The notes below the pieces were generated by a model. That model was not told where the DNA came from. It did no database searches and saw only the letters and a list, made by a program, of their open reading frames with translations. Made by a program: the position numbers and the translations under genes. A stretch of 64,000 bases of DNA from Stachybotrys elegans (lineage: Eukaryota > Ascomycota > Sordariomycetes > Hypocreales > Stachybotryaceae): contig JAGPNK010000001.1 in assembly GCA_020746835.1 (NCBI GenBank), positions 1,860,001 through 1,924,000 of the forward strand. Direction: 5' to 3'. Below, one piece after another: positions 22,801 to 34,635 of the stretch. How positions within the stretch are numbered: position 1 is the stretch's first letter; every line of letters starts with the position of its first letter.

Positions 22801-25800
22801 GTCTCCCTGATAAGACCCTGGCTGCTGTGTTGGCCTTACACATCTTCTTACAACACCCAAATGCTTTGCTCACACCATGGCAACCTTTCTGACCCACCGG
22901 AGCCGGACCGAAGCATCCCTCGATTCCATGGAACTTCAACAAATACAGACAATACTCAATGCTCGGTGACGTTTAGTTGATCCCGAGAAAACCAGGGTTC
23001 GTATTGGGGCCCGTCTCCCACGCCCATCTCGCATCTCGCATCACAGACTACCGTTCAAGCTCCTCACACGGGAGATCAAGGTGCGGCTGGTTCCGCATAT
23101 ACAGGCTTGCCTGTTTTGGTTCTTCCGACGCGCAAGCCGTCGCCGTACAGGCAAATCATCGACCCTCGAGCTATTGGGAGGCTCCGTAATACGCCGACAT
23201 GGCTCTGATTGTGCCCCAGGGACTCGAACCGGCGCGACGGCACGGTCACCGTTCAGCGTCGTTACTATAATACAATGTATAGTCCAGTCACCACCTGCAG
23301 CATACCCAGTTCGTGACTATGCAGAGCAGACAGCAGCGCCCGCTCGAGTAACCACCCTCTACAGCTTCTGTGCGTCTAGTAATATGGCATGTCTCAAAGA
23401 CCCTGTTCCGCGATTTCCCGCCCTTCAAGAGGTCTAAGGTCTGTATTGGTGCGGATGTTGCTAAGCAAAAATCCGTCTCCCAGGGCCGGGCTGGATGTAG
23501 CCATCAGCCGCATCCCTGGAACACCACCCATCACTCGCGAGTGAGCGAGAAGCGCATTGACGTGGCGAGCTGCAATCAAACCAAACCATCTATCTCAGCA
23601 CATCGGCAGCAAGGAGAAAGAGAGAAAAAAACTGCTGGCAACACCTGAGGCTATTTGCATGCGGGGGGGCTGTAGTCTACGGCTGGCATGGGGGTCACTC
23701 GGATTGCATGGACTTGCCGACTTGGGGTGGGATGGTCTCGATACGCCAACAGCGCCCTAAACCTGGTGCCTTTGCTGACGGGGGATCTGTGCATAACGAT
23801 GCTGCCTCTGCTCATGAGCACATCGCCTTCTGCTGTCGATACCCAAGCAAGGCAGCAACAAAGCTGCTGGCATCACGGATTCGATGACTCAATACAGTCA
23901 GTAACATCATCATAATCGCGACATAGGTCTCGGTAAGTGAGCTAAAAAAGAGACCAACCCGCCCAGCTGAAGATGATCTTAGATTGCAGCTCCTGCGTTG
24001 CTTGGCTGCGGTATTTCTTGGTAGCAAATCAGCCAGCATCGGGCTTGGAGAGGCTGGCTTATTTCTGAGGCCAAGCTGCTGAAGAGGTATGCCCCAGGGT
24101 CGTCTCGGTCGAGGATCCCTTGTCTAACGAGAGGCAAGGGAACAGTGATCAGCCTCGGTACCCTGCCATCCAACGACTAGCCATGCAGTCTTGGACCGAG
24201 TAGGCAGTACCAAGCCCAGCTTCCCTGTCTGGATGGACCGTGCCCTATGGCTCCGTCGGGACGGTAACTGGCTGACATGGGCTGTCGGTCAAGGATTCGA
24301 TGTGATTTCTATCACACCCGCGGAGAAGAACCACAAACGCTAGGCATGTACGAACCACCGACTGCTGCAGCATGCATGCATGGATGTGCTGCACTGAGCT
24401 TTGACTCATGTCTCCTTGCCTCCATCTGGCATCAGCGGAGAACGTCATGATACTGTACCCGAGGAGTGCATGGCAGACGGCTGCGGTGGTGCAGATGCTT
24501 TGTCAAGACTGATGACGCACTATAATCCAACGCCCATCGGCGGAACTCGGCCACGTAGGGCAGACGCCCCTCTAGGCAATAGATGAGATGTCACAATAAG
24601 TCCATCCGTCTGAATTTGCACCAACAAGAAGAGTTAGCCCCGAAAGGACTTATTGGAGGGATGCTTGGCAGCAACCACTGTGATGGCTAGAGATACAACA
24701 AGGAGACTCGAGAAGATAGCCTGCTTGTCCAGCTTGTGACCGTCCTGTCGGTACAACGCCGTTGCACCCGCAGGGAGGCCCTACGTGTTTCATTGCAAGT
24801 GCTGCACAAAAGCAAAGGGAGCACAACGACACAACCTGACACCATTTCCCCAACAAACGCAACTCTGCAGGCGAGCCGGTTCTAAGGCTCGTGGCAGCCA
24901 CCTGATCACACTCGCCTTCGGTGATTTCAAGTGCCTCCCAGGGACGCTCGATGAAACGGGAGTAGCCCAGGTCCAAAACATCCACCAAGCAGCCGCTCCG
25001 TCTGGGCAGACTCTCTTGGGCTCGAAAGATAGCTCGTCACACACATACCACTTTCCATTACCATACACACTGGCATAGAATCACGTAAAAGTGGACAGGG
25101 CGGCATGGAGCAGTGGCATGATGCGCCCAAGGATCTCTGTCGCCGACCCACTGGCCTGGGGTATGGCTTGCCTCGAGCGCATGGGCCACTCAGCCATAGT
25201 GACGGGATCATTATGGAATGGGGGCCCAGCTGGCGACAGGCCGAGAACTCAACAAGGCGGCGGCATATGGACGAGATCCAGGGGAAGATGACTACCGTCC
25301 TTCTCCAAGACTCCGGTGTGACGCGAGGAGCCAAGAGATCGACAGCCCTGCCCAGAGACTCTATGCTATCTTTGGGCATCTTTGGGTACCTGCCACGACG
25401 ATGCCCCACTGATGCTCGATGGCTGTGATTTCATGTTGGTCATGCTGTTTGCCAATTTCCCGGAGATGCTGTATCACGGCGGGGCTCCGTGTCTCACATA
25501 CGATATTGGTCTTGAGAATTAGAGGCCCTGGGCTGGGATGAGCTGGCTATCATCAGTCACTCTTGATGTGCGCGTCTTTTGATGATCAATGACAGCGTTA
25601 GTGCTCACCTCCGATCATCCAGTCTACAGAAAAGGAAGCAGGAAGGCGCAGGCCATCCATCACATGAGCGCCCCGCCAAGGAAATAGGAACCGTCCATGG
25701 TCCCATATGATGGCCAGTCTTGAGGGGATACGTTGGGGTTCGGGCTCAGCGTTGTAGCAATCGAGGCAAGCATCAAAATGCTGACCTTCTTGAGCAGCTT

Positions 25801-26997
25801 TTGGCAGCATGTATGATGGATCGGTGGCGTACAGAGAGGAAAGAAGGACATTCGAATAAATATGTGACCAGCGACGATTACCTATCTCCGGCTCTTACAC
25901 GTGGTCTGACGAGGCTGGCCTCGAAGGTGCCGTTGTATGTACTGAGACTGGACGACATACTGTACGTGCTGCGGCGTTGGCGAGAGTCCTTGGACGATGA
26001 AGAAGCTGTATTCGGTGATGGCCGTCGAAGGCTCCTAGCACTCAGCAGACGAGAATCTCTGCAGCAAGCCCATCAGCTGTTGCCGGAACATACATGCTGT
26101 TGTAGCAGCAAGCCCTAGAGTGCCGAATGGCTGAACTCGACGACAAGGAATAGATGTCATTCACGCCGAGAGGACTTAAAAGTAGAAAGGTACGTGGCAA
26201 TATGATCTTCCGATGACCAACTATTCTCTCGATCTCGGTATCACGATAGATGATTAGGATAGACAGGAAGCGCAGTAAGCCATTAGAAGTAAAAGTAGTC
26301 TGGCGTCTTGAAAAACGTATCAATAGAAGAGGGGAAACCGCTGAGCGATACTCTCCTGGGTCGAAATGAAGATTGATGATTAGGACCAGACAACTCCAAA
26401 GACTTGCTTTTGGTGGAAGATGATCGAGCCTCCTTCCAGTCCACTCGGGATAGTCCGAACTCCGAAAGTGAAGAGAACCCTCGAAATGGAATTTAAAGCA
26501 CCCCATTTTTCTCTTCCGAATGACGTCCATACATGTACCAGAAAATCAGACGATACTCTGCATGTACTTGTAGCCCACCCGTATCACGCGCATCTCCTCA
26601 AGTCCCCACCTGGTACCTAAACCGGGACTGGACCGTTTTTCTGGCGCCACTTAACTCATCCTCCACCAACCACAGCCTCTGCCCTGAACGCTTTCCGCAC
26701 CTACAGCATGTTTGTGCGGTCTTTGGTCCCTGTTCCTCCACCAACCCCGAAAATTGAACTGCCGTCACCCGCCTGGCAGCAGCCAGCGCTTGCTGTTCTC
26801 CTCCCTCCTCCCTCCCCTCCTCCTCCGCCAATGCAACAAAAGCTCCTCGCTCCTCGCCCGTGCCCTCTCAGCCCAAGACATCTGCGAGCAGACCATGTGA
26901 CATTCTCCTCGAATTCTGATCCCCCCGCCCAAATCACCAGCGTTTCGCACAAACTCTTCTCACCCACTCGCTCCGTTCCCGCTTCTGCCGCTTCCCC
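19833..26997. other. 7.2-kb gene-poor intergenic region
   Basis: Between the divergent starts of the C2H2 regulator (-) and SAP30 (+) I find no supported gene. The longest frames (205 codons at 20305-20922 minus; 160 codons at 24927-25409 minus; 162 codons at 26042-26530 minus) show no domain, no family resemblance and composition like random sequence. The region contains a GGAGGCA tandem repeat (21316-21371), and pyrimidine-rich sequence before SAP30 (about 26795-26830). Long 5' leaders, upstream introns or non-coding transcripts may be present but cannot be read from sequence alone. Confidence 0.55.
21316..21371. repeat. GGAGGCA tandem minisatellite
   Basis: Seven perfect copies of the heptamer GGAGGCA (21316-21364) are followed by one degenerate copy (GGAAGCA). 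On the strand of the C2H2 regulator this reads as a TGCCTCC pyrimidine-rich tract about 1.5 kb upstream of its start codon. It could be part of an extended promoter or leader, or simply a neutral minisatellite. Confidence 0.95.
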
Positions 26998-27642
26998 ATG
27001 GCTCCCACGAAATCTTCACGCAACAACGACGAGGCCAAGGCCGAGGGCGGCAACACCAAGGAGAAGAATGGCGGCCAGCACACGTCGACCAAGATGCGCC
27101 GCGTAGCTAGCCAGACCAACAATGCGCAAGCTCGCGAGGCCGCCAGTGCTCCGACGTCTGCCCCTGTGCAGCCACCTGTAGAGCCTGTTGCTCCCTCGGT
27201 ACGTTCAGCCCCCTTCTTACATCTTGCGTCATGTCTAGCACCCCGCGAGACCCTCTACCACATGGAAGTCACCGTATGTGCAGCTTTGCTAATGTTCTGC
27301 GCTGTACAGATCAACTGGCCCGCCTTCGATCGAAACGTCCTCCATGCCTACAGCCGCGAGCACCGCCTCAACACCGCAACATCCTTCACCTGCTCCTACC
27401 ACGAGTGCCTACTCACCCAGCCCGGGGGTATTGGCATGTACTCTCCGACAATGGCGAGAAAGAAACGACACGCCCGCCGCCAAAGCAAGGACAGCCTGGC
27501 CAGGGCGGTTCGGAAACACTTCAACGGTATCGGGATCCAGGAGAACGACGTCATCGTTGACTTCATCTACAAGATCAAGGTCGACAATGCGTCCAAGGCA
27601 ACTGGCCCGAATAGCCAAGTGATTTTCTCTACAGAAGCATGA
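26998..27642 (+). CDS. SAP30: SAP30-like Sin3/Rpd3 histone deacetylase complex subunit
   Basis: The product is 177 aa from two exons (26998-27198, 27310-27642). The C-terminal half matches the Sin3-binding domain of SAP30 proteins: WPAFDRNVLHAYSREHRLNT, then YSPTMARKKRHARRQSKDSL and VRKHFNGIGIQENDVIVDFI. The N-terminal 65 residues are basic/Ala-rich and probably disordered. SAP30 stabilises the Sin3-Rpd3L corepressor, which deacetylates promoter histones in the nucleus. The 111-bp intron (gtacgt...ctgtacag) is a multiple of three and has no stop codon in frame, so an unspliced mRNA would encode a protein with 37 extra residues. The intron is inferred from splice consensus and because its translation is unlike the family. 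Confidence 0.9.
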   Translation: MAPTKSSRNNDEAKAEGGNTKEKNGGQHTSTKMRRVASQTNNAQAREAASAPTSAPVQPPVEPVAPSVRSAPFLHLASCLAPRETLYHMEVTVCAALLMFCAVQINWPAFDRNVLHAYSREHRLNTATSFTCSYHECLLTQPGGIGMYSPTMARKKRHARRQSKDSLARAVRKHFNGIGIQENDVIVDFIYKIKVDNASKATGPNSQVIFSTEA

Positions 27643-28325
27643 CGAGCACTGACTGGTTCATGTGCGCATTGTTCTGGCGTTTGGTCTGGAGGGTTTTTTC
27701 TTCTTCTTCTTTCTTCTTTCAAAGGCGTTTTGGATTGTCTGTCAAGTGGCCTCATGTGGACATAATACCCGGCGCAGTTACGTATAGACCAGCGCCACTC
27801 ATAGATATGGATTTATTGCTATAGGTTCAACGACAACTTGCTCGATAGGATTGCGCCTCTGCTCCCACTTGTGGGATTTCGCTGGGTGATGATTTTCTAG
27901 TGCCCCATGTCAGCATATCAGGGATACGTAGGGAACACCGGTTTCGGCCGTAAGGCACGGGCACTCTGAGGCGCAAGTCTTTCTCCTATTCTGCAAACCA
28001 AATATGTATGCATTTCAAAAATGCACAATTAATATTGAGCAAGACGATGATTTGTCTGAAGAATCGCAATATGCAAGAAGCTCTCGGCCGAGTGTCGGAT
28101 CGAATCGCGGGTACTGACGGCATTGCCGCCTCAGGCACCACATGGTCGGCGTTAGCTCGGTAAAGAAAAGAAGAAAAAAATAGCTGGAAGAGCTCGACCT
28201 CATCGAATCGTGGAGAATCTTCGCGGGTGGGCATTTAGCGAAAAGGCATTGATTGGCAGCTCTCTCCCTGAATTTCTACTTCCCCTTGCATGCTTTCGGA
28301 ATTCAATGGTTTACCACGACTCACA
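27643..28325. promoter_or_regulatory. Tandem intergenic region SAP30 to MDJ1
   Basis: The SAP30 3' flank includes a T/C-rich run (about 27689-27722). The remainder should contain the MDJ1 promoter. No gene is supported. Confidence 0.4.
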
Positions 28326-30053
28326 ATGAATTCTAGCCTTCTGATAAAGGCGGCTGCTCCGGCGCGCGCCGCCCTCGTGCAGAGCAGCTGGTCAGGTCGA
28401 CAACCCATGAGGAAATGCTTGAACAAGTGCGCACGACTTCACACTGCATCGTTCCAGGCACACGTTTCCGGCCAAGGCAGAGCTCGCAGAGCTCCGCGGA
28501 GGTCCTCTTCCCCTAGGGTAAGTCCATTCGTAACCCCCAAGCTGCCGAACCGGTGCTAAATAAATGCCTGTAGTCCTTCCACACGACGAGATCGCTTTCC
28601 CAGAAAGATCCGTACCAGGCGCTCGGCGTAAGCAAGAGCGCATCCGCCGCCGAGATCAAGAAGGCCTATTACGGTCTGGCCAAGAAGTTCCATCCGGATA
28701 CCAACAAGGATCCCACCGCCAAAGACAAGTTCGCCGATATCCAGTCCGCCTACGAGATTCTGTCCGATCCTAAGAAGAGAGAGCAATATGACCAGTTCGG
28801 CGCTGCTGGATTCGACCCAAGCGGAGCAGGCGGCCCCGGTGGTCACCCCTTTGGAGGAGCTGGAGGTCCGTTTGGTGGTTTCGGTGGACAGGGCGGGTTC
28901 GGCGGAGGATTCAACTTTGAGGACATCTTCTCTGCTTTCACCGGCCAGCAGGGCGGATTCGGCGGGCGCCGCGGCGCTCGAGGAAGCCCTTTCCAGCAGG
29001 AGATCCTCGTGGGAGACAATATTGAGGTGCACGCCAGCATCACGTTTATGGAGGCGGCCAAGGGTACAAGCAAGACGCTAAACATCACCCCCCTGGTCAG
29101 CTGCAAGACGTGTACCGGCACCGGCTTGAAAGCCGGCACCAAGAAGACGGCTTGCAAGTCTTGCAATGGGACGGGAACCCGCGTGCACTTCATGCAGGGC
29201 GGTTTCCAGATGGCTTCGACGTGCTCGACCTGCGAAGGTACCGGCACCACCATCCCCCGAGGATCGGAATGCAACACCTGCTCTGGAAATGGCGTGGTTC
29301 GAGAGAGGAAGACAATCACCGTCGATATCCCTGCCGGCATCGAGGACGGCATGAGACTCCGGGTGGACGGCGCAGGTGACGCGCCGCCTACCGGCCGCAC
29401 CGACTCCAATGTCCAGACCCAGCGGGGAGACCTCTACGTCTTCGTCCGCGTGGCCAAGGACCCCAAGTTCCGCAGAGAAGGCTCCAACATCCTATACACG
29501 GCCAACATCCCGCTCACCACGGCCCTGCTTGGCGGCCAAGTTGCCATCCCGACGCTGGACGGCACCGTCAACGTCAAGGTCGCCACCGGCACCAACACGG
29601 GCGACAACATGACCCTGTCCGGAATGGGAATGAAGCGACTGAGCGGCAGGAGGAGCGGCTCGGGTGATCTAAAGGTCGAGTTCCGCGTCAACATGCCCAA
29701 GTACCTGAGCGCCAACCAGCGCACCCTCGCCGAGATGCTCGCCGACGAAATGGGAGACCAGACGGCCAAGCGGGTCATGAATGTCTCATCTCCCAGGTAG
29801 GACCTATTGCCCTTCGGCCAGCTTGCCGGCTCCCCTTTATAAGGAACCCAGCTCACATGCCACCAGCTCTAGCGCTGACCCTTCCGACCCCGAATCTCAC
29901 AAGAACGAGGGCTTCCTCAAGTCTATCTGGCACACCCTGACGAACCACCCGGCCCACCAAAAGGATAGCCAAGGAGGATTCTGCGGCACCAAAGACGACA
30001 AGGGCGAGCCCAAGGAGGATTCCAAGAAGCCCTCCGACTCCGAGCCCAAATAA
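28326..30053 (+). CDS. MDJ1: Mitochondrial DnaJ-type co-chaperone MDJ1
   Basis: The product is 533 aa from three exons (28326-28517, 28574-29796, 29867-30053). The first 60 residues are rich in Arg, Ser and Ala with few acids, a mitochondrial presequence. The J domain (about 76-140) has the HPD triad at 104-106 and ends in YDQFG. A Gly/Phe-rich region follows. Four zinc-binding CxxCxGxG repeats come next ([32 protein letters not shown]), then the two C-terminal substrate-binding domains. This makes it a type I J-protein that stimulates matrix Hsp70 (Ssc1) in folding and mtDNA maintenance. An in-frame Met at 28290 exists, but [19 protein letters not shown] is the better presequence start. The last exon adds an acidic/Lys tail. 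Confidence 0.95.
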
Positions 30054-30603
30054 GTGTACAACAAGCATGAAATTGTATAATATGGTTCCGGCGGAGGGAA
30101 CATGTATAGACTGAAGAGTGCATTCGAGATGTGTTTACTACAAATGATTGATGGATTGCGAGTGGCGTTGCTGGAGGCGGCAAAAGGACTACCCAACTTC
30201 ACTAGAATTTCTCTACTTTGGATCCATGTACATTAACTGTGTAGAAGAGATAACCAGAACGCATAGTCGTGGTCTAGAAGCAAATACTGTGCAACTTGTA
30301 ACGCCTTATTGCTGTATAAGTGCAAAGAGTATGTATCGAGGCGATGGGAGAAAAGTGAGTCCCGGTACATGGTACGTCAATCTACGGTGTACTTCGCTCG
30401 TCGTTGGGCGGACTTTCTTGGCTAGTAGCAATCATGCCATGCCTTAAGCCAGAGCGTCGTTTTTACCTGCGAGAGTTAGATTGCACGCACATATGTTATG
30501 TTCATCTCTATTGGAACTCACAAGCCGATAGCCGTTGGAGGTTGAAGAGTCGATGGTCATTATTCTTCTTCTTTCCTGCTGCGCTCGCTCACAGGTAGTT
30601 CCA
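30054..30603. other. Convergent intergenic region between two J-protein genes
   Basis: The 3' flanks of MDJ1 (+) and the DNAJC8-like gene (-) share 550 bp. The sequence is relatively AT-rich. No gene is supported. Confidence 0.45.
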
Positions 30604-31354
30604 TCAGCCGATGGGCTTGAGCTTCTTCTTCTTCTTTTCCGGCCCCCCACCGGACTTGCCCTTCTGGAACTGCCGCCAGCTGCTGATGCGCTCGTCCCGC
30701 GTAGCCTCCCAGTCCTGCTCGTGCTGCCTCTTACGCTTGCGCTCCTCCACCTCCTCGTCGACGCGGCGCTGCTCGCGTCCCTCCTGCTGCATCTGGGCCT
30801 TCATCTGGCGGCGCCGGCGGTGCTCGTCCTCGATGAGGACCTCCTTGGTCTTTTCGCGCCACATCTTGGCAAAGGCGTCCGTCTTGAGCTCTTCGCTGTC
30901 CACGGTCCACTTGTGATCGCGGATGAGGAGCATGCGGGCGTCGGCGATGGACTCGTCGAGCCGCGCGCGGTGCTTCTCGTCCATGAGCTCCGTCTGGGCT
31001 TTCTTGAGGCGGTCGAAGGCGTCCGGGGCGCGGGGGTTAGACGTCTTGTCGGGGTGGATGAGGAGCGACTTTTTGCGGTATGTCATCTTAATATCCGACT
31101 CGGGGACACCGGGCTGCAGATCTAAGACGGCGTAACTGTTTCCAGGTCAGAGAGGAACGGTACAAGACAATGCCGGGAGGCATACGCATCAAGGCGGAAA
31201 GCGTTCAAGATTCGATCAATCTCGGCATCCTACACGCACGTTAATACTGCGTCCACAAGGCTGGAGATGATGATAGGACCTTATTGAACTCTTTAGCCTC
31301 CAGCTCCAGCGCATCGAGCGCATCCTTGTCGTCCTTGGTATCGTCTTCGGCCAT
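30604..31354 (-). CDS. DNAJC8/Spf31-like J-protein
   Basis: The product is 216 aa from three exons (31354-31280, 31229-31186, 31135-30604). The J domain is near the N-terminus (AYAVLDLQPGVPESDIKMTY) with the HPD triad at residues 67-69. It is followed by a long charged helical tail (HRRRRQMKAQMQQEG, WREKTKEVLIEDE) and a basic C-terminus ending EKKKKKLKPIG, a likely nuclear signal. This layout and size match human DNAJC8 and fission-yeast Spf31, which co-purify with the spliceosome. The partner is expected to be a nuclear Hsp70. It faces MDJ1 tail-to-tail but the two are unrelated in class. Confidence 0.88.
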
Positions 31355-31870
31355 TGTGTGCAAGAAGAATGTCCGGCGATTGAGGATCGAGTGGGTTTGA
31401 GGGCCGCGAAAGTTCTCGTCTGAAGTGGTGGGAAAAGAAGCTGAGGAAGAGGGTGCGATGCGCAAGGCTGGATGAGGAAGGCGAAGCTTGTTGTGATAGT
31501 TTTAGCCTAGAACAGGTGCCCTGAGATAAGCGGCAAAACCACTGACGTGACTGAATTACCCGTTGTAAATTACAGCACATGATGCGCCAGACCGCAAGAA
31601 AGCCAAACTCGGGAATAAAAAATAATGGCCTAGAAATTGCTCGATCATACTGAATCAATTACATTCCAATTAATTTTACATCTATTCACCTCGCCGTTCT
31701 TTCCCATGCCATCTTGGCTGTCGGCTTGCACCATGAACTGTGGGTGGGTCATTGGCCCCGCGATGATAAGATAAGAAAGAGAGCATCTGGGGAATAAAAA
31801 AAAAAAGTTACATTGTGCCGTAGAACAACTCCAGCATCAAATACGGGCTTCAAAGTGTGACACAGCCACC
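31355..31870. promoter_or_regulatory. Divergent promoter, DNAJC8-like / DBP10
   Basis: This 516-bp region separates divergent starts. It contains an A-rich run at 31796-31806 close to the DBP10 start and AT-rich sequence at 31610-31690. A shared promoter is inferred from the arrangement. Confidence 0.4.
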
Positions 31871-34635
31871 ATGCCTCGACGCCCTTCCCCAACGCCCTCG
31901 GATCCCGAGATAGACATCCTGGGATCTCTGTATCCCGGCGATGACGATGTCGAGGACAGATATAACGGCGGCGCTGGCGGCAATGAATTCGGCGTCGACG
32001 ATATTCTAGACGCACCAAATGGCGACGGAGAGGAGGACGAGGCATTCATTGCCCTTCAGCAAGCCGCATTCAACCGCAAGGCCTCCAATCTCAAGGGAAG
32101 AACGGTCAAGAAAGGAGGTGGTTTTCAGGCAATGGGTACAGTCACCACCCGTGTCACTATGTCGAGTCTCAGTACGCTGACCGTCTCTTTTCTTCAGGTC
32201 TGAATGCGAACCTGCTCAAGGCGATTACACGAAAGGGATTCTCAGTCCCCACGCCAATTCAGAGGAAAACGATCCCCTTGGTATTGGAAAAGCGCGACGT
32301 GGTGGGCATGGCCAGAACTGGTTCCGGAAAGACGGCCGCCTTCGTGATCCCCATGATTGAACGACTCCGCGCCCACAGTGGTCGCTTCGGCACCCGCGCT
32401 CTCATCATGTCGCCCTCGAGAGAACTGGCCATCCAAACACTCAAGGTTGTTAAGGAGCTCGGCCGAGGCACTGATCTGAAGTGCGTTCTTCTTGTTGGTG
32501 GTGACAGCCTCGAGGAGCAGTTCGGCTCCATGGCCGCTAACCCAGATATTGTTATCGCCACACCTGGTCGATTCCTCCACCTCAAGGTCGAGATGTCTCT
32601 TGATCTTTCTTCAATACAATACGTCGTATTCGACGAAGCCGATCGGTTGTTCGAAATGGGTTTCGCTGCCCAGTTGACTGAGATCTTGCACGCCCTGCCA
32701 CCTTCTAGGCAGACTCTGCTCTTCTCCGCCACCCTTCCCGCATCCTTGGTTGAGTTTGCTCGTGCCGGCCTCCAGGACCCGAGTCTTGTGCGATTGGATG
32801 CTGAAACGAAGGTCTCTCCAGACCTTGAAAGCGCATTCTTCTCCGTCATCGGATCCGAGAAGGAGGGTGCCCTGCTACACATTCTGCACGATGTCATTAA
32901 GATGCCCACTGGCTTTCCCGAGGGGTTCCAGGCAGCTGAGGAAAAGTCGAAAAAGAGAAAGCGTGGACCGGAAAGCGGCGGCGGCGGCAAACCGACCGAA
33001 CACTCGACTATTGTCTTCACCGCCACAAAGCACCACGTCGAATATCTGGCAAACTTGCTACAAGAAGCTGGCTTTGCAGTGTCTCACGTGTATGGTTCTC
33101 TCGATCAGACGGCTCGACGCATCCAGGTAGAGGACTTCCGAAGAGGCAAGACCAACATCCTGGTTGTCACCGACGTTGCCGCTCGAGGTATCGATATTCC
33201 GGTGCTGGCTAACGTCATCAACTACGACTTCCCTCCTCAACCAAAAGTATTTGTCCACCGTGTCGGTCGTACGGCTCGTGCTGGTAGGAGAGGCTGGAGT
33301 TACAGTTTGGTGCGAGACACCGACGCCCCTTACCTAGTAGATCTTCAGCTTTTCCTCGGCAGGAGATTCGTGATAGGTCAGGAGCAGAAGGACCCAAACT
33401 ACGCAGCCGACATCGTGGTTGGTGCGCTGAAGAGAGGCATGGTGAGCACACAAGTGGAGTGGCACAACAAGGTTATGCGTGAGAACGTGGATATCAGTGC
33501 TCTACAAAAGGTAGCTGTCAAGGCAGAGAGGCTATATTTAAAGACGCGCAACTCTGCCGCCGCACAGAGCGCCAAAAGAGCTCGAGATCTTGTGGCTTCA
33601 AACAGCTGGACGCAGCTACACCCCCTTTTTGGAGAGGACGTGGACGGCCAAGAGCAGGCCCGAGCCAACATGCTGTCCAGGATAAGCGCTTGGAAGCCCC
33701 GAGAAACCATTTTCGAGATAGACCAGCGCGGAAAGGGCAAGTCGGAGGCCGCAGAAGTCATGAGGGGGCTTCGACAACGAATCACGCCAAAGAACCGCCA
33801 ACAGTCCAGCGCTGATGCACAAGGCGAGGATGATGATGATGAAGATGACGAAATGGCTGATGTTGGCGATGGTCATGAGGAGAATGAGGTGGAGGAGGAC
33901 GATGATGAGGAAGAAGTCGATGTGACGAATGAGGACGACATGGACGATGACGACCTAGAAGTCACCGTCTCCAATGCCGATCACTCCAACAAAGCAAAAG
34001 GAAATTGGGAAGACGACGAGTTCTTCATGTCCTACACGCCACGCACCATCAACGCCGCCGAGGAGCGCGGCTACGGCGTGCACTCGGGCGGCCAGGGCTC
34101 CAGCTTCGTCGAGGCGGCGCGCAACGTGACCATGGACCTGACCAACGACGAGGGCACCAAGTCGTTCGGCATGCCCACGCGCTCCAAGATGCGCTGGGAC
34201 AGCAAGTCCAAGAAGTACGTGTCGCGCGACAACGACGAGGACGGCTCCCGCGGCGCCAAGATGATTGTGGGCGAGAGCGGCGTCAAGATCGCGGCCAGCT
34301 TCCAGAGCGGCCGCTACGACAAGTGGAAGCGCGCTCAGCGCATCGGCAAGCTGCCGCGCGTGGGCGACACCGAGCGCTCCAACATGGGCGCCATACCCTC
34401 GGGCCAGCGCTTCCGCCACAAGCAGGAGAAGGCGCCCAAGGAGGCCGACAAGTACCGCGACGACTTCGAGGCTCGCAAGAAGCGTGTCGCCGAGGCCAGG
34501 GAGAAGCGCGTCGGCCGCTTCCGCGACGGCATGGGCAGCAAGAAGGAGCTCAAGGGCATCACCGACATCCGCAAGGCCAGGGAGGAGAAGGAGCGTCGCC
34601 GCGCCAAGAATGCCCGGCCATCCAAGAAGAAGTAG
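31871..34635 (+). CDS. DBP10: ATP-dependent RNA helicase DBP10
   Basis: The product is 900 aa from two exons (31871-32135, 32198-34635). DEAD-box motifs occur in order: Q motif GFSVPTPIQ, Walker A ARTGSGKT (about 127), [16 protein letters not shown] (about 234), SAT, ARGIDIP and [12 protein letters not shown] very acidic block (about 620-680, runs of Asp/Glu) separates the helicase core from a basic, Lys/Arg-rich C-terminal DBP10CT region ([19 protein letters not shown]). DBP10 is a nucleolar helicase needed for 60S ribosomal subunit assembly. From about 34,000 onward third positions become strongly G/C-rich compared with the helicase core, a change in codon use inside one gene. Confidence 0.96.

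Noticed and set aside
23210..23290. tRNA-like T-loop (minus-strand GGTTCGAGTCC) beside a GC-rich arm
   Set aside because: The flanking bases do not form a five-pair T stem and no matching acceptor or anticodon arm is found at tRNA spacing.
25720..26118. 132-codon plus-strand frame with a charged helical-looking C-terminal half
   Set aside because: No family resemblance and no promoter or splice support; kept out for lack of evidence.
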